Under the pieces are notes generated by a model. That model had not been told where the DNA came from. It searched no databases and worked only from the letters and a program-made list of their open reading frames with translations. A stretch of 64,000 nucleotides of DNA from Patiria miniata (taxonomy: Eukaryota; Echinodermata; Asteroidea; Valvatida; Asterinidae): positions 12,979,547 through 13,043,546 of the forward strand of contig NW_024037058.1 in NCBI RefSeq assembly GCF_015706575.1, read 5' to 3'. Below, in pieces: positions 25,601-34,200 of this stretch; positions within the stretch are counted from its first letter, which is position 1; every line of letters begins with the position of its first letter. The position numbers were made by a program, and so were the translations under genes.

Positions 25601-26426
25601 CCTCCGTTGTTTAACAGTTGAAGATATGAAGACAATTATCCAGCTCTATGAGGGACTCTTCCATGATGCCTATATGCGAAGTATCCATACAGACATAAGT
25701 ACTGATCTGAAAGATTGGATGCTTGCTATACGCCTGCAACCTGACATCTATTCCATTGCAGGAAAAGTACTTCCACAAGTTGAAAAGTGTCGGGCGGTTT
25801 CGCCCTCCTCTGACACAGCACTGTACTACCTGTTTGTTCTCAACACAACGCTCGCTCTGCTAACCCAAGAAAAGAAGTACTTGGCCGAGTCAAACCGTCT
25901 CAGAGAACAACTCAAGAGAGCACACTCTAAAATCCATCGTCTCCACAGAAAATATGCCTGGGAGTGGTTAGGAGCCAATAAAGAGGACCACAGTATCCGA
26001 CGGTTGGTACACAGAAGTTCTCTGGGTGACTGGGACTCAGAAAAACGTTTCTGGCAAGATGAAAGCGCACACGTGAAACTGCAGGTCTGCACAGGGGTGA
26101 TACGGGACTGTAAGATGCCTCTTCATGGACACATTGGCATCACAACTGGTGGTTTGAGCGCAGGTCATCACAATGGTTCACTTCAGGCGGTGTTTGTACC
26201 AAAACAGTACAAACTATATGGCAGGAACTACCTCAATGCAGAAGTCGAGTTCTACATTGGATTCAATATTGAGCATGGTGTTGAAGCTTACAGTGTGTTG
26301 CAGAGGAAGAAGTACCAGTGCAATCACTGTAAAAGTACAGTTACTGTGTCCAGGTTAGTCAAGCCACCAACGAAGATCTGTCATCGTTGTGGCCGTGCTA
26401 TTCAAGTACTTCCGGAGACTGAGTAA
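13602..26426 (+). CDS. SAMD9-like STAND ATPase with N-terminal death-fold domain and C-terminal zinc ribbon
   Basis: Five exons join in frame: 13602-13695, 14026-14136, 15148-15507, 16901-17032, 21811-26426 (1770 codons plus stop; all introns phase 1). The ATG at 13602 (GCAATGG context) has an in-frame TAG upstream. Order: basic N-terminus; death-fold helices at about 80-160; a possible winged helix near 260-320; a Ser/Glu-rich linker; AlbA_2/Schlafen-like core from about 412; a SIR2-like region; P-loop EPGAGGTTLARR at about 882-893 (Thr where the Walker lysine is usual); Walker B LPILLLVDG with Asp937; helical/TPR repeats from about 1230; an OB-like segment from about 1653; and CxxC pairs at 1736/1739 and 1756/1759. 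In mammals SAMD9/SAMD9L are cytosolic antiviral, growth-restricting proteins whose AlbA_2 domain acts on tRNA. A SAM domain is not seen here. An innate-immune or cell-death role is inferred. Confidence 0.87.
14026..14136 (+). CDS. SAMD9-like gene, exon 2 (Ser/Pro-rich linker)
   Basis: The acceptor ATTTTTACATTTTAG precedes 14026 and the GTAGCT donor follows 14136. It gives SPVPSPSMKPLPLRAGS and a Ser-rich tail, a probable disordered linker. Phases are 1 and 1. Confidence 0.7.
14918..14943. repeat. GACA microsatellite
   Basis: GACAGACAGACATTAGACAGACAGACAG-type tetranucleotide run, interrupted once, in SAMD9-like intron 2. Confidence 0.7.
15148..15507 (+). CDS. SAMD9-like gene, exon 3 (death-fold domain)
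   Basis: A 360-nt exon, phases 1 and 1, with acceptor TTTACAG and a GTAAGT donor. The helical pattern LTDVYLQDIAEEM, WKPIFRYLMSAYDG, VERRFQALKKWVS and ATREILEEACDRY fits a death-superfamily six-helix bundle (the ALxxW then ATxxxLxxA pattern of classical death domains). The assignment to DEATH rather than DED or CARD is by eye. Confidence 0.8.
15550..16574. mobile_element. Inverted-terminus element, about 1 kb, in SAMD9-like intron 3
   Basis: The left end GTCACCAACACCACGAAGTA and the right end TACTTCGTGGTGTCGGTGAC are inverted with one mismatch. Further inverted copies of CACGAAGTAACACTC lie internally at about 16205 and 16365-16385. The left end is only 43 bp from the exon 3 donor. A second MITE (15784-16155) is nested inside. 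No clear target duplication was found. Confidence 0.62.
15784..16155. mobile_element. Harbinger-like MITE, 372 bp, TTA target-site duplication
   Basis: The termini are GGCCAAAAGAAAAAAG and TTTTTTTTGGCC, followed inward by TCTCCGGTTTCTGGTATG and its complement CATACCAGAAACCGGAGA. TTA flanks both ends (15781-15783, 16156-16158). It is related in plan to the elements at 11870 and 30233 but has a different subterminal block. It lies inside the 15550-16574 element. Confidence 0.83.
16666..16733. repeat. Dispersed repeat, copy 2 (partner at 6563-6636)
   Basis: It shares GAGGATTCAGGxCTGTT and its flanks with 6563-6636. It lies in SAMD9-like intron 3, 168 bp upstream of exon 4. Confidence 0.45.
16901..17032 (+). 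CDS. SAMD9-like gene, exon 4
   Basis: The acceptor AATTGACCAG precedes 16901 and the GTATAT donor follows 17032. It encodes CVTWDGQELSIHRGAEI and then PLKGIIDIYT. The phases match. No domain is recognised. Confidence 0.72.
17226..17730. mobile_element. piggyBac-like MITE with TTAA at both ends
   Basis: TTAACTCTTTCAGTGCC at the left and GGCACTGAAAGAGTTAA at the right are exact inverses that include the TTAA duplication typical of piggyBac. Inside are two perfect palindromes, CCTCGTACATGTACGAGG near 17292 and CCTCGTACATATGTACGAGG near 17336. Overlapping ORFs on both strands are not genes. It lies in SAMD9-like intron 4. Confidence 0.82.
17902..18170. mobile_element. GGCCATCAGC MITE, copy 1 (269 bp, TA-flanked)
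   Basis: The left end GGCCATCAGC and the right end GCTGATGGCC are inverted and flanked by TA. Subterminal CACCGGTATCAAA on the left pairs with TTTGATACCGACCAAAC on the right. Further copies are at 20093-20506 and 61664-62342. Confidence 0.78.
18778..19026. repeat. 136-bp tandem duplication, 1.8 copies
   Basis: The unit starting CACATTGCTCCAACATCACA at 18778 repeats at 18914 almost unchanged through GCAAGCCGCTG. Each copy includes the TTAACTCTTT left end of the element at 18992-19298, so the duplication captured a transposon end with its flank. Confidence 0.85.
18992..19298. mobile_element. Second piggyBac-like MITE (TTAA at both ends)
   Basis: The left end TTAACTCTTTTGCTACGG and the right end CCGTAGCGAAAGAGTTAA are inverted and bounded by TTAA. 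A duplicated left end lies at 18856. The interior has no convincing ORF. Confidence 0.75.
20093..20506. mobile_element. GGCCATCAGC MITE, copy 2 (414 bp, TA-flanked)
   Basis: GGCCATCAGCTGGGGGTTTG on the left and GAAGCTGATAGCC on the right, TA on both sides. The subterminal arm types are swapped compared with copy 1, although GAGGGGAATAAT follows the left arm in both. It lies in SAMD9-like intron 4. Confidence 0.72.
20879..21669. mobile_element. Foldback element built of 62-bp tandem subrepeats (4 + 8 copies in opposite orientation)
   Basis: The ends TACGGAAGCTTGAATTGCC and GGCAATTCAAGCTTCCGTA are exact inverses. Between them, four 62-bp units run one way (20899 to about 21146) and eight run the other way to 21645. 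Each unit has GAATTCCGGATTTC, the palindrome TGTGATAAATTATCACA or variants, and GGTAACGCGGTATCGAGGAAGG. Long arms of short tandem repeats resemble foldback (FB/Tu-type) transposons. It ends 141 bp upstream of the last exon of the SAMD9-like gene. Confidence 0.9.
21811..26426 (+). CDS. SAMD9-like gene, exon 5 (AlbA_2, STAND NTPase, TPR, OB, zinc ribbon)
   Basis: A single 4616-nt open exon starts after CTTTTTGCAG with EEGRTSDHATIAEAM and runs to TAA-type termination at 26424-26426 (TAA after LPETE). Large terminal exons carrying the whole SAMD9 core are usual for this family. Landmarks: AlbA_2 from 22347, P-loop 23751-23780, Walker B 23898-23930, zinc-ribbon cysteines at 26319, 26328, 26379 and 26388. 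Confidence 0.93.
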
Positions 26427-28484
26427 TGCCAACAATTAAACAAGGGAAATGTTTCCCCATATACGTGTTCATGCATTAGTATCAGAAACATATTCAGTAC
26501 ATGTACGTATACTGCACAGTTGTAAATAAGCAACAACATTTTAAAAGAGAGAACGCATGTATTTCTACATATCACATGTGTACTGCATGATGGGATCATT
26601 GAATGGTACCGTCTTTCCCCCTTCAAGCCCTTTCTTGTGTCGGGATTCTTTTTGTGGTATCCCCCTACTTTGGGCGTCTATGTGCCTCTAAAAAGTTTTC
26701 ATTTGGGGTTGTTGCTATTGCACACTAATGAATCTCCCATGCGAATGGACTGGTTCTTTGTCCCCACATTTCCAATTCTACATGTACTTGGGCGACAGGA
26801 CTGTAAAAAGTTCAAAGAACTAATAATTGTCACGTTTTCAGTTGTCTCATTCTAAAGTGAATAATTTTTATATTGCCAGAAGAGCAACACACGGAAACTT
26901 GAAAATTGCACAGATACCAGCATTACGGCATCTTTACGGCTCTGCCATAAATGTAAACTGAAGAATTAGGCATACTGTGCAGACAAAAGCATGATATGCT
27001 ATCATTTGTTGCTCACTTCTGTACTTGGTATGTACACGTAGTATGCTTCTTGACTATAGAATACATGTACTTAAATTACCCAAAATCAAACATGTTTCTG
27101 CATACATGTAGATCTCAAGATTTATTCCTTAAGGACCAAGACACTTGACAGTTTTAACTACATTTGTCAAGGTGTTCAATTGTTAAATTAAATTAAATGG
27201 TTTACAATATGGTGCTGCATTATTTTGTACATGGAATCAATTTTTTTTTTGGTATTATTCATGTTCATGTACAAACTAACTTGTACTTACATATACTTAA
27301 ATGTGTACTTGTATATTTTCCACTCTTTAGAAACTGAAATTGTGAGCAGGCCATATCAAGTTTTTCATTGTAAACCTTTAAATTGTGCCACTTTGAGTGG
27401 CATGAGTGCTCTGAGCAAAACGTGAATATTTGTACATTTTGGGAATATATAAATTAATGCATTGCCAGACAACATTTAGAGCCATGGTTTGTACACTTTA
27501 TCAACATATTCCTGAATCTGAACCCGAGGTTAATTATGTACCTGAAGTTATGACAATGCATACATGTACAACACATTCCTGTAATGCAGAATATGTGTCT
27601 TTTTCTTTCATACATACAGATGGCTCATTAGAAAGGACTTACTTTTATGATAATTTTAAACATATCATCTAAATTTCTTTCGTTGTTTTATGTGGTACAT
27701 GAAGGTTGTTTCAAAATGGAAAAGTTCATTCACAGAGTGCATTTGCAAGAATAGGCCTACTGTATGCGAATTAAACAAAAAAGCTTTCATTCCTTTGATG
27801 CTTTTTGATTTAGTACTCAAATGACAATTCTGTTATTTCATCTTATCCAGTTAAAATACATAACATTAGTCGTAAGGTTATATAAAGGGTATTTTCAAAC
27901 CAGACACAATTTATCGACCGTAAGTTGCACATTTTGAATAAGGCAAAGTGATGAATTTGCAGAGTATCTGTGTTATATTTAACATTGTTTAACACAGGAT
28001 GATATTTTTTTACAGATCAAGAAGTGGGTGTTAGGGGTATGTGTTGAACAAGGATGTTGTTTGTTTACTTGCACAACTGCAAACATGGCAAGTGGAGATC
28101 ATTTCTGAAAATCTTTCATTTTTAAGAACAATTTTTCAAGGATTTATAATTCTTTCAAGTAACTTTTGGGCAGTCTTACAGAGTCATTACAAGATCATAC
28201 ATGTGTGCAGGTCTTATTTTGATGGACGGGAATTGACCTATCGCCGTTTGCGAGTTGGATATGCCCCTTGGACAACCCTATGTAATTTTTGTACGCTGAC
28301 TTTTATTGTCTCAGATGTTGGGCGTTCCGCGTCCATTTTGTATATCATGTCATTGGACGATATTTCACAAGCTGCGTTGACTCGATTTTTACGCGATTCT
28401 ACCGCGATAGGTCAATTCTGCCCTCACTGATGCAATTTTATATAAGCACCATATATTCAGAGCTATCTGAGAGCTTAACTTACT

Positions 28485-28786
28485 CGGGTGGGAATTGAAT
28501 CTAAACTACTTGAATCATTTATTAAAATAAGTTCTTATCGTACTATTAAAAAATGAAACTGCAAGGCATCTGCATGTGTATTTTCATACCCATGGCTGTA
28601 TTGTCTTTAAGAGTACAATGTACTGATGATGTGATCGGGTGGGAATTGAATCTAAACTACTTGAATCATTTATTAAAATAAATTCTTATCGTACTATTAA
28701 AAAATGAAACTGCAAGGCATCTGCATGTGTATTTTCATACCCATGGCTGTATTGTCTTTAAGAGTACAATGTACTGATGACATGAT
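28485..28786. repeat. 151-bp tandem duplication, two copies
   Basis: CGGGTGGGAATTGAATCTAA starts copies at 28485 and 28636 that match almost base for base through GTACAATGTACTGATGA. The near-identity implies a recent event. Confidence 0.9.
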
Positions 28787-30232
28787 TTTTCAAATTTAGT
28801 TAACATGTACATGCATACACGTATGTATGTGCCGTTGGTTTTGATGTGTTTCTGGAGGACTGCATATGATGTATTACTCTTTTTTAAATGACACCTAAAT
28901 GTTTTAATTACTGCCTGTCAACCAAACTAGAAGTTCCAAGCTGTGATTTATAAGAACCGCTTTACAATTGATAAATCATTTAAAAAAATGTGAGTAAACG
29001 TCTAAGCAGTGTACACTGTCTCCAATAATACTACTGATCATGAACATGTTGTAAAGACAATTTTTGAGAAAAAAAAATTAATTTGATGGGCACCAGTATT
29101 TTATCTGGTATTCCAAACATGGACAAAAAATCAAGAGAACAGACTTCAGTTTATATTGTTACAGATGTTACATGTTGATGCTGCCTTTATTTTTACAATA
29201 ATAAATGAGTCTTGTAAACAAATCGTACTTGTCATTTGATTTTTTATAGACTTAAACCCCCAGCCACAATTTCCTTTTTTCTTTCAATCATGCCTGCATT
29301 TTCCATTTGAAACGCACTTTTTAATCAATCAATGTAAAAATATGCTTAATGTCAAACTTGACAATTATTTTACCGATATATGGGGCATTATGAACTTAAC
29401 AGCGAAAAACAATATACTGTAGTCGTATCTAGGAACATATGCAACCTGTAAGATTTCAGCTCAAAAAGCTCACAATTTAACTACAGATTTCAGTTAATTA
29501 AATTCTAGCAAGCTCCAAAAACACTTGTGGTCAGTTATAATACAGTTGTAGTCAAGTCAATAGTCGATAACAAGTCAATAGTCGAACACTGAATAAATTC
29601 CCGTCATCTGATTCATTGGTCATGGATCACTTGTCAATGAATTATTTGTCCCAATGCATGGCCTAGCTGCACTGCAAAAATGTAAGTTCTATCACACGGT
29701 AACACAATTGGTGGCTGGATATGACCTATCAGATGAAGAGGATATACTCGGGTGTTGTATAAAACAAATAATGAATGTTTCACATTCGTACAATGGAAAG
29801 AATAATTTCATTCGTGCAATGGAAAGAATAATTTTCATAATGTCATGAAATCATTCTTACCACTGCACTCGTAAACATTCATTATTTGTAAAACTAGACA
29901 CAGGAATGCCTTGTAAAGTTCAGTGAATAGCTCGTCATTTGATTACTTGAAAAAGGATAGCTAGTAAAGACTGGGCTCCACGTCTGAATATTACTACTTG
30001 TGCATGTCCCTTTTCTTTTTTTTTTAAGTTCACAAATGAAGTACCTGTTCATGGAAAGTTCAGCTTGGCAAATTTTGGAAGAAGTGCCGGCTGTCAACTG
30101 CCAAGGCAAGAAGATGGGGTGAGACCTGCATGGATGAAAAATATACATGCATTGCTACTTTCTCTTGGCAGGAGCTAAACTGTGACCTGTCAAACTACAC
30201 GTATTATCATCCTCACTTGGTTGTCTGTACAA

Positions 30233-30584
30233 GGCCAAAAAAAAGTATTCGGTCTCTGGTCAGCGCGCGCGTCGATTTTAATCATGCGCGTCAACCTTTT
30301 TTTCCCCAAAATGTTCCGCGGTAGCTCCAACAGCGCCCTCTATTGCTGCCCCTACTCATTTTTTTTTACCAAAGAGCACCAAGGAATGGGAAATTGCACC
30401 AAGGCAAATGATTGAGAGCACCAAGGCAAATTATGTAGGACACCAATGTACATGAGGACACCCAAAAAGCAAAATAGTACCCCACCTTGTCTGTACATCC
30501 AAGCTTGAAGAAAAAAAAAGCCGCGTCCCCGCGTCAATTCCGGAACTTTGGTCTGACCAGAGACCGAATATTTTTTTTTTTGCC
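30233..30584. mobile_element. Harbinger-like MITE, inverted copy of the 11870 element
   Basis: It starts GGCCAAAAAAAAG, then TTCGGTCTCTGGTCAG, and ends CTGACCAGAGACCGAATA then T-run and GCC. The interior has TAGCTCCAACAGCGCCCTCT and repeated CACCAAGGCAAAT, the reverse complement of 11870-12238. The right flank is TAA, but the left flank is CAA, so the duplication has decayed. Confidence 0.82.
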
Positions 30585-31245
30585 TAATAGACGTAAATTA
30601 TGCGTTGCGGGTAATGCTTCTCGGATGGTTTATTTTGTTACTAATTTATTCACAATGAATGCACAAAATGTTGACTTTCTTTCACCTATCCTAGCAATAC
30701 AAAACCCTTGTCCCCTAACTTTGCCTTAACGCACAAGGTTTATTAGGGAGTAATTTTTCTGCTCCCAATGGGAATGTGCCATGACTGCCTCATGTTCCAA
30801 AGGTTCTTGAATATGAAACTGCATACACATTGTATATATATGGTCCTATTTTCATAAGATGGAATTTTGCGTCGGGGTGATGTACCGGTAAATCAAATAT
30901 CCTAGTTTGGAAAAACCTGGAATTCCTAGTGTGTTGCATGTGAAAACAGTGGAAGTCCCATATTTGTGGGGCCTCTCTCAAAGAACTGCGCACTGCTTCA
31001 CTTGCAACCTTTTTATGGGGGGGGGGGGGCAACAATAAATTCTTTGCAGGTTCACAAACCTGATGAAGTTTGAATAAAAAGTTGTCAGTTTGAAGTACGT
31101 TTGAATAAAAAGGGGGTTTAAAATCAGGTCCAATTCAGAGACCACTGGTGTTATTCCTTTTTGTCACAAGGTTATAGACTACAAGTCTTTCCTGGAGACA
31201 ACAAAACTTGTGTAAAAAATTACAAATTTACTGTAGTTATGTACT

Positions 31246-34200
31246 CTATGCTGTAGTAGGACCAAATAGACTTGCAAGAAAAAACACACACAAATATGTC
31301 TGTTTTATGCATTCGTATATGGATGGTGACGTTTTTTCCAACCAAAGTACCTTGAACTTTTTGGCATAGGTACCAACCTGCGTTACTCTGATTGCACATT
31401 CCTCTTGTGCATATTCACCCAGAAGAGTCAAGGCACTCCATACTTTCACCAGTGATCTGAAGAACAAAAGGAATACGGTGATTACAGTTTACCTAAAGGT
31501 GCAATGTACACATCATCATGTTGATACTGGAATGTCTTCGGTGGGAATCTCAAGTTATCACCACTTAACGTAACTTATTAATAATGGAGTCCATCGTTAA
31601 ATGGGATTCTTTTCTGCATCACCTCTGACTCCGGTAACATTTTTGGCACCTACGGTAGACTGCAGTGAGTGCAGTCTGTTCTTGATGTAAATTGCAATGC
31701 GCTTGGTGCATAACATTGCCATCTACAGTTGAAATGCAAAACATATATACTGTTACGTATGGAAACCAGCACCTTTCCATCCTGTATACTCATGCTTGCA
31801 AGATGTAATAAGTTTGTGCATATTCAGCTGAAATTGCTTGCACAAACTTCACACGTTATGTATCTGGACCATAAGGAACCATTAAAAAATACAGTAATAG
31901 GGGTGTGGGCAATGCTATTATTAAAATGATGCAGCCCTGGAAAAAGTTGTAGATTACATCACTACAGTTACTGCGTGACCAACCTCAAAACAGTGTTTAA
32001 ATGTTGTCCAAGATTCAGTGGGTTTCTTCAAGTACATGTACATAAGTCCAGAGGCAATATCATTGGTACCAGCAGACAGCCTACAGTCGTCTTTCTACCT
32101 ACATGTATCTCACTGGCTGATTGACCGACTCACTCACTGCAACTTGTGAGTTAGACATGCTCAAGCCTCACATTGTCCTGAAAATCAAACTCTCATGACT
32201 TCCTATTCCTTTGACCAAATCAGTCTGGTACCAGCCTTGGGGTCTGCTCGTAAGTTTGACGCCTCATAGGTCGAACGCCTCATATGTCTGATGCCCCATA
32301 TGTCCGACGCCTCGCACACTTCGTTTTTCCGACGTCAGACTTTGAGGCGTCCAACAGGTCTGACACCTCATAAGTCCGAAATTTCGCACTTATGAGACGT
32401 CAGACCTATGAGGCGTCGGACTTATGATACTGCCCTTCCCCCAGCTTTACTAGATTTTTGCCTTGTCTTGTTTTATAAAAAGGTCTGTACAATTTTACCT
32501 GCCTGATACCCTGAGTATAGCTTCCATTGTATCATCCTGGAATCGTAGAATGTCAACTGGGATGGAGGCACCAGTCTCACCATACAGTTGATGCAGAGCC
32601 TTGGACACAAGAGCCCTGAATTGCACGCTGTCAATGCGAGTATCTGGGTTCTCAAATTCCCTGGAAGATAAAAAAGGCAAAAAGAAGCATGACCCGGGGG
32701 GCAGAATATCCTCATGGGGGGGGGGGGGGGGGGGGGGAGAGAGAGAGGGGAGAATTTCCACAGTCCACACCGGCCAACTAGAGTGGAAGAAAATGGACCA
32801 GTTCAAGGTTAGCAGTATCAGTAATGTTTAGGACCCCTCTATTTTTTTGTCATTGGGCATGTGCCAACCGATTCTCTGACATTCGGTGGTCATTATCTTT
32901 AGGACCCTGTTCCTATATAAGGTTCAGACTCTCCAAAACAGCTGACTAAATGACACTTAAAAGTGATATTCTGATATTTCGTAACACATCTGGACAGCTG
33001 GTGATGACACCTTCTTGAATACCAGCAGGTTTAATTTTGTAGAAAGAAGGCAGAGCTTCGATTTATGAAAGAAAAGGACAACAACGACAACCAGAAAGCA
33101 TGCTACAAATATCCAATGTGTACACGCAACAGAGTCCAGTGTTACAAGGTATGAATATGTGCTGCCAAAGTGAAAAAGAAATCTAAAACATTTTTTTCAT
33201 ATTTATACCTGATGGAGTAAGCTAAAATTTCGTTTATATATTCCTTGTGTCCAGAATTATGCATACGCTGGGTTTAGAAAAGGCAAATATATCTGCGGGT
33301 GGCGTGTTTCCCAAAAAATAAACCGCACTTCCATGCTTACGTTGAAAGCGTTATCACTATGAACTCCCGTGTGAAGACTTGTGAAGACCCGCGCTTGCAT
33401 ACAAACACACCCCGCATGCGGCCACATACAGCACGCACGTGTGAGTCGGCATGCACGTGTGAGTCTTCACATGGGAAGTTCGTACTGAAAACGAAAGCGT
33501 GGAATTGCGATTTATTTTTCTGTAAACACGCCGCCCGCGGACATACATTGCCTTTTCTAAACCCAGCGCATGCATAATTCTGGACACTAGGAATATGTAA
33601 ACGAAAATTCAGCTTCCACCATCAGGTAAAAATATGAACAAAATGGTTCAGAATTGTGTTTTTTGCCATAGTAGTTGAATTAATAGTACCCTGGGCATCA
33701 GTCGTATTATCCAAGAAACTAGGACACTACAAATCGCCTTTTTTAACAGGGTACGAGCGAAAATGGTCAAAAAAAATTAGTAACGCAATACGGCTATGTT
33801 AGGTTACTGTTGAACCACCGCCACGGACATTGGTGGCGCCATTTTCATGCCCAAAATGACCTAAATTTTTGTGACCACCTTTTTTGAAAAGGTTTGACAT
33901 GGAGTATCACATACAGAGATACTTTCGCTGAGCTCCAAACATCAATAAAAGAGAATTGCAGGGTGTAGTTGACCTTAGAAATTTTGGTTTGTTATAAAAT
34001 CACATTGCCAAAAAAAGTTGTGGATTCCCAAAAAAACGGCGATGCCGTTATTTGTGTGTAAATTTCCCATAATTTGTACACATAATCAACTGACGAGGTC
34101 ACATTTATTTCAGCCAAATCGAGCATCATTTTAAGGTAAAAAAAAACAACTTTGAAACTGCAATAATGTCAGAACTGCCATGAAGTTAGGAGACCATTTG

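Larger units (their letters stand above)
26427..31245. other. Intergenic region between convergent SAMD9-like and RPP14-like genes
   Basis: No gene is recognised. It is AT-rich, with many ACATGTA motifs. It contains the SAMD9-like 3' UTR (extent unknown), the 151-bp tandem duplication at 28485-28786 and the MITE at 30233-30584. AATAAA on the minus strand near 30740 and 30650 could serve the RPP14-like transcript. Confidence 0.45.

Noticed and set aside
22193..26092. Many minus-strand ORFs opposite the SAMD9-like exon
   Set aside because: Shadow frames of a strongly supported coding exon.
28041..28430. 129-residue plus-strand ORF with hydrophobic stretches
   Set aside because: AT-rich intergenic DNA, no family resemblance, and its end runs into the 151-bp duplication.
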